Assembly (NCBI RefSeq): GCF_000739015.1
Contig: NZ_JPUG01000062.1
Coordinates: 1-64,000 of the forward strand
Direction: 5' to 3'
Source of the DNA: Microvirga sp. BSC39
Lineage (GTDB): Bacteria > Pseudomonadota > Alphaproteobacteria > Rhizobiales > Beijerinckiaceae
DNA length: 64,000 bases
Part shown: positions 38,160 through 48,590 of the stretch, in pieces
How the letters are laid out: each line of letters starts with the position of its first letter
How positions within the stretch are numbered: position 1 is the stretch's first letter
The notes under the pieces: model-generated
The model's input: the letters and a program-made list of their open reading frames with translations, nothing else
The model's database searches: none
What the model was told of the DNA's origin: nothing
Made by a program: the position numbers and the translations under genes

Positions 38160-38849
38160 ATGATGGTATTGCACTTGGCGACATCTGCTCAGCCGATTTG
38201 GCTCAAGCCTCCTCCTCGACCGGCACGCGCGATGGCGGCTGCGGGCTGTCTCAGCCTCCTCCTTTTCGGCGCTCCTGCCATGGCTCAGGGCAGCGAGCGG
38301 GAGTGGCATCTGACGGCCTATGGCAGCCGGTGGGTGAATGCCGATCTGCTGGAAATCCCGGAGCGGTCCCTGACAGGCAGCCTGAGGTCGGAAGACGCCT
38401 ATTTCGTCGGAGCCGGCCTTTCGCGGGTTATCATCCCGTCCTTCTCCATCCCGCTGCTGGGGACCGATTTCGCCTTCCACGGCAACCGGATCGAGCTGGA
38501 GGGGCAGGTTCTGCGCCATTTCGGCGAGCAGAGTCACTGGGAAGGCACCGTCGCGCTCATGTTCCGCACGGGCCAGATCCCGCTCTTCGGCGGGTTAAGC
38601 GTTAACCTGGCCTTCGGCGAAGGGCTCTCCTACGCGTCCGAGCGGCCACGGCTGGAGGGCAGCTTCCGCGTCGAGCCGACCCGCTTCCTCAACTACCTCG
38701 CCTTCGAGGCGGAGTTTTCCCACGCGTCCTTGCCCGGCGTGTACTTCGTTCCGCGGGTTCACCACCGCTCCGGGATCTTCGGGCTGATCGCCCCGAAGGA
38801 GTCCGGCTCGAACTTCATCGGGGCCGGGATCCGCGTGGATCTGCGATAG
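38160..38849 (+). CDS. PagL-like/acyloxyacyl hydrolase family outer-membrane protein
   Basis: About 229 residues. A signal-like segment AMAAAGCLSLLLFGAPAMAQ precedes a beta-strand-rich barrel. The C-terminal block YFVPRVHHRSGIFGLIAPKE followed by SGSNFIGAGIRVDL resembles PagL, where an H-x-S pair and a downstream Glu form the catalytic triad. Here the H-R-S and the Glu are 12 residues apart, close to the PagL spacing. PagL removes a 3-O acyl chain from lipid A. The start is unsure: ATG 38160, 38163 and 38232 are possible and none has a good ribosome-binding site. The roughly 290 bp between it and alaS hold only promoter-like AT-rich stretches. Confidence 0.65.
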   Translation: MMVLHLATSAQPIWLKPPPRPARAMAAAGCLSLLLFGAPAMAQGSEREWHLTAYGSRWVNADLLEIPERSLTGSLRSEDAYFVGAGLSRVIIPSFSIPLLGTDFAFHGNRIELEGQVLRHFGEQSHWEGTVALMFRTGQIPLFGGLSVNLAFGEGLSYASERPRLEGSFRVEPTRFLNYLAFEAEFSHASLPGVYFVPRVHHRSGIFGLIAPKESGSNFIGAGIRVDLR

Positions 38850-38879
38850 GCTGGTCCTCCCCCAGTAACGTCACAAACG

Positions 38880-38909
38880 AAAAGACCGCCGCGATCTCTC
38901 GCGACGGCC
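38880..38909 (-). terminator. Terminator of recA
   Basis: On the minus strand GGCCGTCGCG and CGCGGCGGTC pair with two G-U pairs around AGAGAT, followed by TTTTCGTTT. It starts about 28 bp after the recA stop and also faces the end of the PagL-like gene. Confidence 0.75.
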
Positions 38910-38937
38910 TCTCTTTGCCCTTGAAGGAGAGCAAAAC

Positions 38938-40032
<1,095 letters not shown>

Positions 40033-40093
40033 GACCTAACATCCTTATGGCAGGAGGAAGAGTGAATCTCAACGCGGTGTTGAGAGAATATAT

Positions 40094-40133
40094 GTACTCA
40101 CTTTGTTCCTGCTTACAAGTTCTTTTTTCGTTC
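40094..40133. promoter_or_regulatory. SOS (LexA) operator of recA, with a second degenerate copy
   Basis: GTTC-TTTTTTC-GTTC at 40119-40133 is a perfect match to the alphaproteobacterial LexA consensus GTTC-N7-GTTC. GTAC-TCACTTT-GTTC at 40094-40108 is a one-mismatch copy ten bases nearer to recA. The boxes lie about 60-100 bp before the recA start, where they can block its promoter until DNA damage. Confidence 0.85.
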
Positions 40134-40153
40134 TCATCCGGGAATTCACAGAT

Positions 40154-40178
40154 CCTGCGTCGGGCACGATGACGCAGG
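40154..40178. terminator. Hairpin after cckA
   Basis: CCTGCGTC and GACGCAGG form a perfect 8-bp stem with a 9-base loop, 26 bp after the cckA stop. No U-run follows on the minus strand. Confidence 0.5.
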
Positions 40179-40194
40179 GTTAAAGAATAATTAA
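40179..40194 (-). promoter_or_regulatory. CtrA-like site upstream of recA
   Basis: Read on the minus strand the site is TTAATTATTCTTTAAC, an exact match to the CtrA consensus TTAA-N7-TTAAC. It lies about 150 bp before the recA start codon and just past the cckA stop. AT-rich DNA makes chance matches possible, but this is only one of two such perfect sites I found in a GC-rich window. Confidence 0.5.
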
Positions 40195-40203
40195 ATCAGC
40201 GAC

Positions 40204-42735
40204 TTAACGATCTATGACCTGCTTCACGGTCTCAACCAGCTGACGCAGGCTGAACGGCTTGGGCAGGAAGTTGAACTCCTCCCCTTCAGGCAGGTTCTTG
40301 CGGAAGGCCTCTTCGGCGTAACCGGAGACGAAAATCACCTTGAGGTCCGGGTAGAGCTTGCGCAGTTCGCCCAGCAGGGTCGGGCCGTCCATCTCGGGCA
40401 TGACCACGTCGGAGACGACGAGATCGACCGGCGCGCCGCGCTGCTCGATGATCTCCATGGCTTCGATGCCGGAGGCCGCTTCCAGCACAGTGTAGCCACG
40501 GGCGGAGAGTGCCCGGGCATTCACGGCCCGCACCGGGTCCTCGTCCTCCACCAGAAGGATCGTGCCCTGTCCGGTCATGTCGGCGGCCGGCTTCTTGATC
40601 ACCTCAGGCTTCACCTCCTCAGGCGTCTCCTGCACGGCCGGAATGTGCCGCGGCAGGTAGATGCGGAAGGTCGTGCCCTGGCCCGGGGTGGAATCCACGT
40701 CGATGTAGCCGCCGGACTGCTTGACGATACCGAACACGGTGGAGAGCCCCAGGCCGGTGCCCTTGCCCACCTCCTTGGTGGTGAAGAAGGGCTCGAAGAT
40801 CTTCTCGATGATTTCCGGCGTCATGCCGGAGCCGGTATCGGAGACTTCGACCATCACGTAATCGGCCGGCGGCATGGCGCTCACATTGAGCCTCTCCGCC
40901 TCGCCTGCCGTGACGTTCGCTGTCCGGATCGCGAGCTTGCCGCCGCCGGGCATCGCGTCGCGGGCATTCACCGCGAGGTTCACCACCACCTGCTCGAACT
41001 GGTTCACGTCCGCCTTCACGAACCAGAGGTCGCGGCCGTGGTTGAGATCCAGCGCCACGCGCTCGCCGAGGAGGCGCTTGAGCAGCATGGAGAGGTCGTA
41101 GAGCTGGTCGTTAAGGTTCAGCACCTCAGGCCGCAGGGTCTGGCGGCGCGAGAAGGCGAGCAGCTGGCGCACGAGGCCTGCGGCCCGGTTCGCATTCTGC
41201 TTGATCTGCATGATGTCCTGGAAGGACGGATCCGTCGGCCTGTGATTGGCGAGAAGCAGGTCGCTGTAGCCGATGATGGCCTGCAGCACGTTGTTGAAGT
41301 CGTGCGCCACGCCGCCGGCGAGCTGACCCACCGCGTTCATCTTCTGGGCCTGGGCCAGTTGCTCCTCGACTTTGCGGAAATCGGTGGTGTCGAGGGCGTA
41401 GAGGATCGCCGTCTCCCCGTCCGCGCCGGTATCGCCGACGGGCGTCACCCAAACACGGACCGAGCCGCCGCCTTCGGCCACCGTCTGCAGCTCGAGGGGT
41501 GGAATGTCCCCCTTGTTCTCGGCCGCCGCCTTGAGAGCCGCCTCGATGGCCTCCCGCTCGCGGAAGGCATCGGGAATGGATGGCCCGTCGGTCCCGTTCT
41601 CGCCCGTGCGCGGCAGCGCGCCGAAGAGCCTGGAGAACGGCGCATTGGCATGGACGATGCGGCCTGCACGATCAACGGTCGCGATCGCGATGGGCGTGTT
41701 GTTGAAGAAGCGCGCGAAGCGCACTTCCGCCGCGCGCTGCCCCTCGTCGACCTCTCCTCCGGCCGAGCGGTTGAGAACGAGCGTGCGGGACGCACCCATG
41801 CGGCCATCCTGGCCGAACGCGATACGATGATACAAGCGCACCGGCAGGAACTGGCCGTTGCGCCGGCGCAGGTCGAGATCGAAGGTCTCGGTGCGCACGC
41901 TTCCCGGCTCACCGGAGAACGACGCCATCATCGATGCCACATCGCCCGGCACGATGTCGGTCAGCTTCAAGCCACCGGAGCCGACCTGCGCGAGATCGTA
42001 GTCGAGCCAGGACGCCAGTGTCGCGTTCAGATAGATGATGGAGCCGCCGGGGTCGACGGACAAAAAGCCTGCAGGGGCATGATCGAGATAGTCGATGGCA
42101 TGCTGCAGCTCCTGGAAGACGTTCTCCTGGCGCTCGCGTTCATGGGTGACTTCGGAAATGGCCCAGAGTGCCGCCTGCCGCCCTCTGGGCCGCGGCACGG
42201 GCCGCACGCGAACACGGTACCAGCCGAATTCCCGCGCCCCATTGAGCGATGGCGACAGGCGGATCTCCTCCGTGCCCGTGCGATGCTCGCGCGCCGCCTG
42301 CGCGAGCCGGTAGATGGCCTCCGACACTTCGGGCGCGCCGATGAACAGGCGCTCGACCGGCATCACCTCGCCGCCCTGCAATCCCGCGAAGGCGAGATAG
42401 GCCTCGTTGGCATAGGTGATGCGCCCGTCATCCTCGACCACTACGAGGCCATCGCCGGACGTATCGGCCATCAGCTTGGTGATATCGTTGCGCACCGTCT
42501 GGCCGGAGAACTGCACCACGCCGATGGCCATCGCGAACAGGAAAAAGACGCCCGCCATGGCGAAGAACGCGAGCAGCACGAGGATCAAGGGTTGGGCCTG
42601 TTCGATGCCGAGGAAACGCAGGCTCAGCGTCGCGCCGACGATCAGGCCGGCCAGGAGCAGCACCCATCCGATATGACCGTGACGGTCGGAGCGGTCGATG
42701 GCCGAACCCTTTGGCGTGTCGCCTTCGTAAGCCAT
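40204..42735 (-). CDS. cckA: Cell-cycle hybrid histidine kinase CckA
   Basis: An 843-residue membrane hybrid kinase. Two transmembrane helices at about 22-42 and 48-75 lead into tandem PAS domains. The HisKA site [18 protein letters not shown] has the phospho-His at 478. The ATPase domain has N-box [16 protein letters not shown] and [20 protein letters not shown]. The C-terminal receiver domain has [13 protein letters not shown] and phospho-Asp in [12 protein letters not shown]. This order, with no other output, is CckA, which feeds phosphate through ChpT to CtrA and CpdR and drives the cell cycle. It is upstream of recA on the same strand. Confidence 0.95.
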   Translation of the reverse strand: MAYEGDTPKGSAIDRSDRHGHIGWVLLLAGLIVGATLSLRFLGIEQAQPLILVLLAFFAMAGVFFLFAMAIGVVQFSGQTVRNDITKLMADTSGDGLVVVEDDGRITYANEAYLAFAGLQGGEVMPVERLFIGAPEVSEAIYRLAQAAREHRTGTEEIRLSPSLNGAREFGWYRVRVRPVPRPRGRQAALWAISEVTHERERQENVFQELQHAIDYLDHAPAGFLSVDPGGSIIYLNATLASWLDYDLAQVGSGGLKLTDIVPGDVASMMASFSGEPGSVRTETFDLDLRRRNGQFLPVRLYHRIAFGQDGRMGASRTLVLNRSAGGEVDEGQRAAEVRFARFFNNTPIAIATVDRAGRIVHANAPFSRLFGALPRTGENGTDGPSIPDAFREREAIEAALKAAAENKGDIPPLELQTVAEGGGSVRVWVTPVGDTGADGETAILYALDTTDFRKVEEQLAQAQKMNAVGQLAGGVAHDFNNVLQAIIGYSDLLLANHRPTDPSFQDIMQIKQNANRAAGLVRQLLAFSRRQTLRPEVLNLNDQLYDLSMLLKRLLGERVALDLNHGRDLWFVKADVNQFEQVVVNLAVNARDAMPGGGKLAIRTANVTAGEAERLNVSAMPPADYVMVEVSDTGSGMTPEIIEKIFEPFFTTKEVGKGTGLGLSTVFGIVKQSGGYIDVDSTPGQGTTFRIYLPRHIPAVQETPEEVKPEVIKKPAADMTGQGTILLVEDEDPVRAVNARALSARGYTVLEAASGIEAMEIIEQRGAPVDLVVSDVVMPEMDGPTLLGELRKLYPDLKVIFVSGYAEEAFRKNLPEGEEFNFLPKPFSLRQLVETVKQVIDR

Positions 42736-43122
42736 GAAATGTCTACATCCTCAACGGAGGCGGATGTGCCTCTCGGCACCGGCTGCAGGGTTGCGGCCAA
42801 CCGCTCGATCTGTTCCGACCATATTACACGGAATTTATTGATCGACCTCTAAGGCGGCAGCACCGACGGAGGCAAGAGCCGGCCCAGGTGATGCAGGCCT
42901 CATCGATGAGAGCCGCCACAGGAAATCCTTATTTTCCTTGATGTAGAGGCAACCGGCCCCATCTTGGACGGACCACGGAGAGCCTTTCCTGTGTTCTCGG
43001 CCCCATGCCGAAGCCGGGCTGCGTTAACCATCTGTTAACCTTGCCGGTGGCTTTGGCGGTCAATGTGGTACAACCAACACAGAAGTGGCCTGCGAAGGCC
43101 AGTCAACGTTTGAGAGTTCATC
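42736..43122. other. Divergent promoter region between cckA and the FliO-like gene
   Basis: The 387 bp hold a CtrA-like box (see next entry), TA-rich stretches suited to promoters on each side, and no open frame with a start signal. CCTTATTTTCCTTG at about 42930 is the most AT-rich spot. Confidence 0.5.
43024..43039 (+). promoter_or_regulatory. CtrA-like site upstream of the FliO-like gene
   Basis: TTAACCATCTGTTAAC matches TTAA-N7-TTAAC exactly. It is 84 bp upstream of the FliO-like start, a distance that suits activation of a flagellar class II promoter by CtrA. It could also act on cckA in the other direction, about 290 bp away. Confidence 0.65.
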
Positions 43123-44364
43123 GTGTCATCTCTTTTCGGTCTCGAAGCACCGCGGGCAGTTCAATTTGCAATCGCCTTCGCGATCATTCTGATCCTGCTC
43201 GTGCTCTTAGGACTCGTGTTGCGCAAGGTATGGGGCGGTCGCCTGATCATGCCCGGCAGCGATCGCGGCGGCCGCAGCCGTCAGCCGCGGCTGGGCATCG
43301 TGGATGTGTATGATCTCGACCGGCAGCGGCAGCTTCTTCTGCTCCGCCGGGACAATGTCGAGCACCTCCTTCTCATCGGCGGCCCCAACGATGTGGTGAT
43401 CGAGACCAACATCGTCCGCGTTGCCGGAGCCCGCGTTCCCGCTCCTCCGGTCGACATGGGCGCGGAGCGCTTCGAGCCCTCGCTGGATCAACCGTCGCGC
43501 GCGCCCCAGGTCGAGACCAACGGCCGGCCTTCCATCGAGAGCCAGCTCGCCGCCCAGCTCGGGGCCTTCGTGCGCCGTCCGTCGGAGGAATCCGACGCCG
43601 AGGAGGAGCTCTCCCCGGTGGCGACCGTCAGCGCGCCGGTTCCGGCCCATCCCGAGCCGGTCCCGAAGCCGGATGCCGTTGCGGTCTCCGCGCCTCCCGC
43701 CATCCAGGGCCTGCGCGCCGAGGCGAGGACCCCGTCATTCCAGAACACGCCTCCTGCGCCGCCCCCGTCGGAGCGTCCGGAACCGCGCCCCCAGTTCACT
43801 CCGCCGCCCTTCCAGTCACGGGCGACCCCCGTGCCGCCGGCCCCAATCGTGCAGCCTTCCGAGCCCGTCCGGCCGGCCGAGCCGGCCGCGAGCGAGCGCT
43901 CCGCCCCCGATGCGACCCTGCTGTCGGATATGGCAAAGCAGCTCGAAGAGGCCCTGAAACGCCCGGCAAGCCCCGTTTCTCCCCCTCCGGTGGCTGCTCC
44001 GGCGGCTCCGGTCAGCGTGGCCTCTCCGGCCGTGTATGAAGACGTCAGCGATGAGGAGGACGCCCCTCTCGAGCCGGCTCCGGCCGAGGAGGAACCCGTC
44101 ACGTCGTATGACGAGCCCGTGGAGGAAGAGGATCTCGTCGAAGAGCCCGAAGCCCCCGCTCCGGCCCAGCCCGCGCCGCCCATCGAGCCGGTCCGGACCG
44201 CTCAGCCGGTCCCGCCTCAGCCCGCATCGGCGCCCCTTCCGCCCCAGGCCAGGGAAACCGCTTCGGCACAGCAGAAAGACGCCGACCCGTTCTCGGTCGA
44301 GGATATCGAAGCGGAGTTCGCCCGTCTGCTGGGACGTCCTCTCGACCCGAACAAGAAGGGTTGA
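43123..44364 (+). CDS. FliO-like membrane protein with long Pro/Ala/Glu-rich tail
   Basis: A 413-residue protein. Residues 14-34 form one membrane helix (VQFAIAFAIILILLVLLGLV), followed by a FliO-like cytoplasmic domain RLGIVDVYDLDRQRQLLLLR and DNVEHLLLIGGPNDVVIETN. The remaining 280 residues are low-complexity Pro, Ala and Glu, ending in a short conserved helix VEDIEAEFARLLGRPLD. The N-terminal half resembles FliO, a helper for the flagellar export gate, but E. coli FliO is only about 120 residues. The GTG start at 43123 fits the family. No other flagellar genes are in the window. Confidence 0.7.
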   Translation: MSSLFGLEAPRAVQFAIAFAIILILLVLLGLVLRKVWGGRLIMPGSDRGGRSRQPRLGIVDVYDLDRQRQLLLLRRDNVEHLLLIGGPNDVVIETNIVRVAGARVPAPPVDMGAERFEPSLDQPSRAPQVETNGRPSIESQLAAQLGAFVRRPSEESDAEEELSPVATVSAPVPAHPEPVPKPDAVAVSAPPAIQGLRAEARTPSFQNTPPAPPPSERPEPRPQFTPPPFQSRATPVPPAPIVQPSEPVRPAEPAASERSAPDATLLSDMAKQLEEALKRPASPVSPPPVAAPAAPVSVASPAVYEDVSDEEDAPLEPAPAEEEPVTSYDEPVEEEDLVEEPEAPAPAQPAPPIEPVRTAQPVPPQPASAPLPPQARETASAQQKDADPFSVEDIEAEFARLLGRPLDPNKKG

Positions 44365-44393
44365 GGCTGGGCTCCCTCCCCTGAAGGCCAAAG

Positions 44394-44424
44394 AAAAAGG
44401 GCTCCGCTGGCGGAGCCCTTTTTT
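44394..44424. terminator. Bidirectional intrinsic terminator between the FliO-like gene and dksA
   Basis: AAAAAGGGCTCCG, loop CTGG, CGGAGCCCTTTTTT: a perfect 8-bp GC stem flanked by A and T runs, between the two convergent genes. Confidence 0.9.
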
Positions 44425-44445
44425 CGTCTGTATGGCAGGACCGGA

Positions 44446-44865
44446 TCAGTCGTCCCGGTAGACCCGCTCGTTGCGCTCGTGGCGCTCCTGCGCTTCGAGG
44501 GAGAGCGTCGCGATGGGGCGGGCCTCCAGGCGCTTGAGGGAGATCGGGTCGCCCGTCTCCTCGCAGTAGCCGTAAGAGCCGTCCTCGATCCGCGCGAGCG
44601 CGGCGTCGATCTTGGCGATCAGCTTGCGCTGACGATCCCTGGCGCGAAGCTCGATGGCGCGGTCCGTTTCCGATGAGGCGCGATCCGCAAGGTCAGGATG
44701 ATTCTCGTTCTCGCTCTGCAGCGTCGCGAGGGTTTCCTGAGCCTCTTTGAGGATGTCGTGCTTCCAGCGGATCAGCTTGCGCCTGAAATACTCCCTCTGC
44801 CGTTCATTCATGAAAGGCTCGTCTTCTGTCGGACGGTAGCCTTCATCAATCACGCTATCTGTCAT
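44446..44865 (-). CDS. dksA: RNA polymerase-binding factor DksA
   Basis: A 139-residue DksA with coiled-coil ERQREYFRRKLIRWKHDILK and YGYCEETGDPISLKRLEARP. The coiled-coil tip and the LEARP segment match DksA, which helps ppGpp control of transcription. Of the four zinc cysteines only the first (GYCEE) is present; the second is Thr and the last pair is replaced by ATLSLEAQE. This cysteine-poor form is common in Hyphomicrobiales. I chose ATG 44865; an upstream in-frame ATG adds nonconserved residues. Confidence 0.9.
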   Translation of the reverse strand: MTDSVIDEGYRPTEDEPFMNERQREYFRRKLIRWKHDILKEAQETLATLQSENENHPDLADRASSETDRAIELRARDRQRKLIAKIDAALARIEDGSYGYCEETGDPISLKRLEARPIATLSLEAQERHERNERVYRDD

Positions 44866-45016
44866 GTTCAGCCGTTCTTCCCCGATGAACCGTGGCGCCC
44901 CTATATAGGCAAGGAGGGACCGCGACAACGAGATTAAGCGTCATCGATTTGTCTAATGAGCTCCGGCACCCCTTATGAGCCTTGGACAGGCCCAAGCTGA
45001 ACGATATGTCGCACCA

Positions 45017-46003
45017 TCAGGAGGCAGCCGCCTCCGCCCGGCTGATGAGCTCACCGGCGACATCGCCGATCTTGGGCGCCTCCTCGCGGATGAAGGGAAG
45101 CGGCCGGCAGACGGACAGGGCCGCCAGGCCGAACCGGGCCGTCATGAGCCCGTTCAGCACCCCCTCGCCAAGCTTGGCGGAAATGCGAGCCGCGAGCCCC
45201 AGTCCCAGCACCTGCTGCATGAGGCTGTCGCCAACCGCCACGCCTCCCGTGACCGCAAGATGGTTGAAGGCCGCCTTGGCGAGCCGCAGGAAGCCGAGGA
45301 AGCCGGGTCGGCCGCCATAGATCCGGGCCAGGGTCCGCAGGAGCCGCACCGCCGCGAAGATTACGAAGGCCACATCGACGATGGCCCGCGGGCTGACCGC
45401 CGTCACGAGCGAGACCTGCTTGGCCGCCCCGGCGATGGCGCGCTTGGCCTGCATGTCGAGGGGCGCGAGCAGCTCGCGCTCCGCAATGGCGAGGCGGTCG
45501 TCCGCGTCGATGATCTCGTCGGTGAGACCCTTGAGGCGGGCGCTCCCCTGCGCGGCCGCGGCCCGGCCACCGTAAAGGCCGATAAGGTCCGACACGACGC
45601 TCTTTGCGGCCTTGTGATCCTTGACGGCCAGGGCATCGACCGCCGCCTCGCGAAGGTTCTCGATCTTCTGCTCGCGCCAGATCCCTGACACCTCCCGCCC
45701 GATGATGGCCAGGAAGGCCAGCACGGCCAGCACGGCAAGAGCAAGCGCCACCCAGCCCAGCCACGGCGCGACGCGGTAGAGATCGACGATCAGGTTCTCG
45801 ACCGCGAGCCCCAGGGCCAGCAGAAGAAGCCCCGAAAGCGCGGACAGCAGAATGCCGAGCCAGGGCGCCCGGCGCTTGCTGCCCATGGGCAGCACGACGC
45901 CGTCAGCCGCCTCAATGGCGTCGAAGGGCTCCTCCGTCACCTGCACGGCGCCGGCGGTGATGTTCGGGTCGTCGAGGCGATAGGCGCGAGGTTGGCGGCT
46001 CAT
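45017..46003 (-). CDS. YcjF/TIGR01620-like membrane protein
   Basis: A 328-residue protein. After a polar N-terminus there are two membrane helices (LGILLSALSGLLLLALGLAV and VALALAVLAVLAFLAIIGRE) and a DUF697-like C-terminal half with VSPRAIVDVAFVIFAAVRLL and GVAVGDSLMQQVLGLGLAA. The family is always coupled to a YcjX-like GTPase, as here, where the start overlaps the stop of that gene by four bases. The pair is linked to envelope stress in E. coli (ycjXF, psp regulon) but has no fixed reaction. Confidence 0.85.
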   Translation of the reverse strand: MSRQPRAYRLDDPNITAGAVQVTEEPFDAIEAADGVVLPMGSKRRAPWLGILLSALSGLLLLALGLAVENLIVDLYRVAPWLGWVALALAVLAVLAFLAIIGREVSGIWREQKIENLREAAVDALAVKDHKAAKSVVSDLIGLYGGRAAAAQGSARLKGLTDEIIDADDRLAIAERELLAPLDMQAKRAIAGAAKQVSLVTAVSPRAIVDVAFVIFAAVRLLRTLARIYGGRPGFLGFLRLAKAAFNHLAVTGGVAVGDSLMQQVLGLGLAARISAKLGEGVLNGLMTARFGLAALSVCRPLPFIREEAPKIGDVAGELISRAEAAAS

Positions 46004-47448
46004 GCGAGGCGATCCCCCAGCAGGAATTCAAGGGCGCGGTCGAGACGGATATGGGGCATCCTGGCCATGCGGCCCGCCGCATCGACAGGAAGCTTCGACG
46101 GCCGGAAGCGCGGGAATCGGAAGGAGCCGGGCGGCACCGCCCCATGGAACACCGCCTCGGCACTCTCAGGCAGCTCGCCCGGAAAGATCGCGGCCTCCGC
46201 CTCGCCGTCGAAGAGGTCATCCCCGACCCGCTCGCCCGCCTCCGGAACACCTGCGACGGCCCGCAGGGTCTCGCGCCCTTCGCGGATGGTCGTCTCCCGG
46301 GTGGCGCGCACGGAGGCGAGCGCCACTGTGCCCACCCGCGCACCGGCAGCCTCGGTCCGCCGCGAGGCCCGGTTCACGAGCATGCGCAGGATGGCGTCAA
46401 GCCGATCATGATCCGTGTGGTGGATATGATCAGCCTTGGTGGCCGCGAACAGGACCCGGTCTGCCCGGGGAGAGAACAGGCGGGAGAGAAGCGTATTGCG
46501 CCCCGTCCGAAAGGCCATGAGCACCTGATCCAGCGCCTCCTCCAGCTCGGCGAGCGCGACAGGCCCCGCATCGATGGCGGCCAATACGTCCACCAGCACG
46601 ATCTGGCGGTCGATGCGCTGGAAATGGTCGCGAAAGAATGGCCGGACCACATGGGTCTTGTAGGCCTCGAAGCGTCGCTCCATGAGGGCCGCGAAGCTCC
46701 CGGCCGCGATGGGCTGCCCTTCGGGCAGATCGAGCGGCGCGAAGGTGAGCGCCGGAGAACCCGCAAGATCGCCCGGCATGAGGAACCGTCCCGGCGGGGT
46801 CGTGGCCACCGCTTCCGATCCCGCCCGCAGGGCCGTGAGGTAATCCTTGAAGGCCTCGCTTGCTTTCGAGGCGAGCATCTCGTCGGACGCGCCTGATGGA
46901 TCGAGGGTTTTCAAAGCCTCATGCCATCGGCCCGCCACCGGCGCACGATCGCGCTTGCGGCTCGACTCGATGGTCTGGCGCGACCATTCCGAATAGCCCG
47001 CATCGAGGAGCGCGAGATCCAGCAGCCATTCCCCCGGATAATCCACGATGTCGAGGGCGAGCGAGGCCGGTCCGGTGCGCCATCCGGCCTTGCGTTCGTA
47101 TTCCACATCTACCCTCAGCTCGCTGATGCGGTTGGTGGATTGCGGCCAGCGGCGGCTCTCGGTGAGCGCCGCCATATGCTCCTCGTAAGGGAAGCGAGGG
47201 ATCGCATCGTCCGGCTGATGCGCCAGCTGCGCCCGCCGGATGCGCCCTTCGGCGGAGGCCCGAAAGGCAGGCAAGTTCGTGCCCCGCGTCAGATGATGCA
47301 CGAGAGCCGTGGTGAAGACGGTCTTGCCGGAGCGGGCAAGGCCTGTGACGCCGAGGCGAAGGGAGGGCTGGACCAGCTGGCCGGAGGCCTCCCAGAGCGA
47401 TTGCGCAGCAGACCCGGCGCGGGAGGCAAGATCGGTGATGACGGACAC
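46000..47448 (-). CDS. YcjX-like P-loop GTPase
   Basis: A 482-residue protein of the YcjX/DUF463 family. The P-loop is GVTGLARSGKTVFTTALVHH; LDIVDYPGEWLLDLALLD is a Walker B/G3-like motif; and FAATKADHIHHTDHDRLDAI has a T-K-x-D guanine-binding motif. Family members are about 460-490 residues, so it is complete. It is first of the two-gene unit with the YcjF-like protein. Confidence 0.88.
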   Translation of the reverse strand: MSVITDLASRAGSAAQSLWEASGQLVQPSLRLGVTGLARSGKTVFTTALVHHLTRGTNLPAFRASAEGRIRRAQLAHQPDDAIPRFPYEEHMAALTESRRWPQSTNRISELRVDVEYERKAGWRTGPASLALDIVDYPGEWLLDLALLDAGYSEWSRQTIESSRKRDRAPVAGRWHEALKTLDPSGASDEMLASKASEAFKDYLTALRAGSEAVATTPPGRFLMPGDLAGSPALTFAPLDLPEGQPIAAGSFAALMERRFEAYKTHVVRPFFRDHFQRIDRQIVLVDVLAAIDAGPVALAELEEALDQVLMAFRTGRNTLLSRLFSPRADRVLFAATKADHIHHTDHDRLDAILRMLVNRASRRTEAAGARVGTVALASVRATRETTIREGRETLRAVAGVPEAGERVGDDLFDGEAEAAIFPGELPESAEAVFHGAVPPGSFRFPRFRPSKLPVDAAGRMARMPHIRLDRALEFLLGDRLA

Positions 47449-47516
47449 GAAGATGAACCCAATGCTCTCAAGCCAAGCTCGTAGGTGGGGCTTGAAATCC
47501 TAACGTGCAAGGCGCG

Positions 47517-48590
47517 CTAGCGCCCCGCGTTCGGCAGATCCTGGCGGGACGGCTCGGCCTTCAGCGCAGCCGCCTTGGCGTTCTCCTGCACTTTCATGAC
47601 TGCCCGCTCGATCGCAGCGTCCACGAGTTCGGGACTTGCGCGCAGGGCCCCCAGCTCGAACGCCGACATGGCGAGCATCACGTGGGAGAGGTTGGGCAGA
47701 GGAGTCCCGTCATCCGCAAAAAGCTTCAGGTCGTCGCTTGGACCCAGGCCCAAGCCCTCCACCATGCGGCCCGCGTAATTGCGGTGCCGCTGCTCCTCCG
47801 ACGGACAGGCAGCGGCCACCTGGACCTTCGGAGCGGGCTTCGGTGCTGCAGATGCCGTCGCGGCCGGCTCCCTCGTTGGCTTGCGGCGGGCAGCTGCCAG
47901 AGGTTCTGAAGGCTTGGCCGGCTTCGGTTTCTCCCCCATGCCGGTGGCGATGCTCGGCACCCTGTATTGCGGTGTCTTCGAGGCCATGGGGATCACCATG
48001 GAGACCCGGCCCGGCTTTCCGCCCGGACCGGCCTTCGCGGTGTAGCGCACCGCCCCGCCCTTTTTGCTGCGGGAGGCGAGGTATTGAGCCCGGACGGTGC
48101 CGCCGATCCCCCTCACGGCCAGCATTGCCACACCGCCGATGCCGGTTGCCACGTTGCACTCGGCCGGCGCCCAGCGGCGCACGATGTCGAGGGCGGATTT
48201 GCGGTTGAACTCCAAGTAGTAGCGACGCAGCAGGTTGGCGGCGGCATCGGCGCTGTGGCCGGCCGAGACGAAGCCCACATGGCCCTCGCTGTCGGTGGCG
48301 AGCTCCCCGTTCCAGCGCGCGCTCTTGATGCACCAGTAATTGTTGAGCTTCACGCAACGGGTGACGAAGGGGCGCTCGGCCCGGAACAGGGCGGCCATGA
48401 CCACGACGGGCTTCGGCTCCAGGGCATCCATGGCCTCGGAGCGCCAGTTGGTGACCTCGCGGCTTTCGGGCTCGTATCGTGCCGCGACAGCCTGCACTTC
48501 AGGCTGCGAAGCATCGCCGCCGGAGCCGAACTCGCCCGGCAGGAGCGCGCGAGCCGCAAGGACGAGCGCATAAAAGGTCTGAGGCACCAT
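47517..48590 (-). CDS. Conserved unknown exported protein
   Basis: About 357 residues. A hydrophobic start (MVPQTFYALVLAARALLPG) may serve as signal or anchor. The best conserved-looking part is CVKLNNYWCIKSARWNGELA, then LLRRYYLEFNRKSALDIVRR and WAPAECN. This resembles a phage-type structural or lytic protein domain in which a helix ends in a W-A-P motif, but I cannot assign it. The rest is Pro/Ala/Lys-rich linker and a helical tail. The start could also be a TTG at 48623. It sits between the YcjX-like gene and a GNAT gene on the other strand. Confidence 0.6.
   Translation of the reverse strand: MVPQTFYALVLAARALLPGEFGSGGDASQPEVQAVAARYEPESREVTNWRSEAMDALEPKPVVVMAALFRAERPFVTRCVKLNNYWCIKSARWNGELATDSEGHVGFVSAGHSADAAANLLRRYYLEFNRKSALDIVRRWAPAECNVATGIGGVAMLAVRGIGGTVRAQYLASRSKKGGAVRYTAKAGPGGKPGRVSMVIPMASKTPQYRVPSIATGMGEKPKPAKPSEPLAAARRKPTREPAATASAAPKPAPKVQVAAACPSEEQRHRNYAGRMVEGLGLGPSDDLKLFADDGTPLPNLSHVMLAMSAFELGALRASPELVDAAIERAVMKVQENAKAAALKAEPSRQDLPNAGR

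Noticed and set aside
40645..42852. A 735-codon plus-strand frame opposite cckA
   Set aside because: cckA has all its domains on the minus strand. The shadow frame has no recognisable domain or ribosome-binding site.
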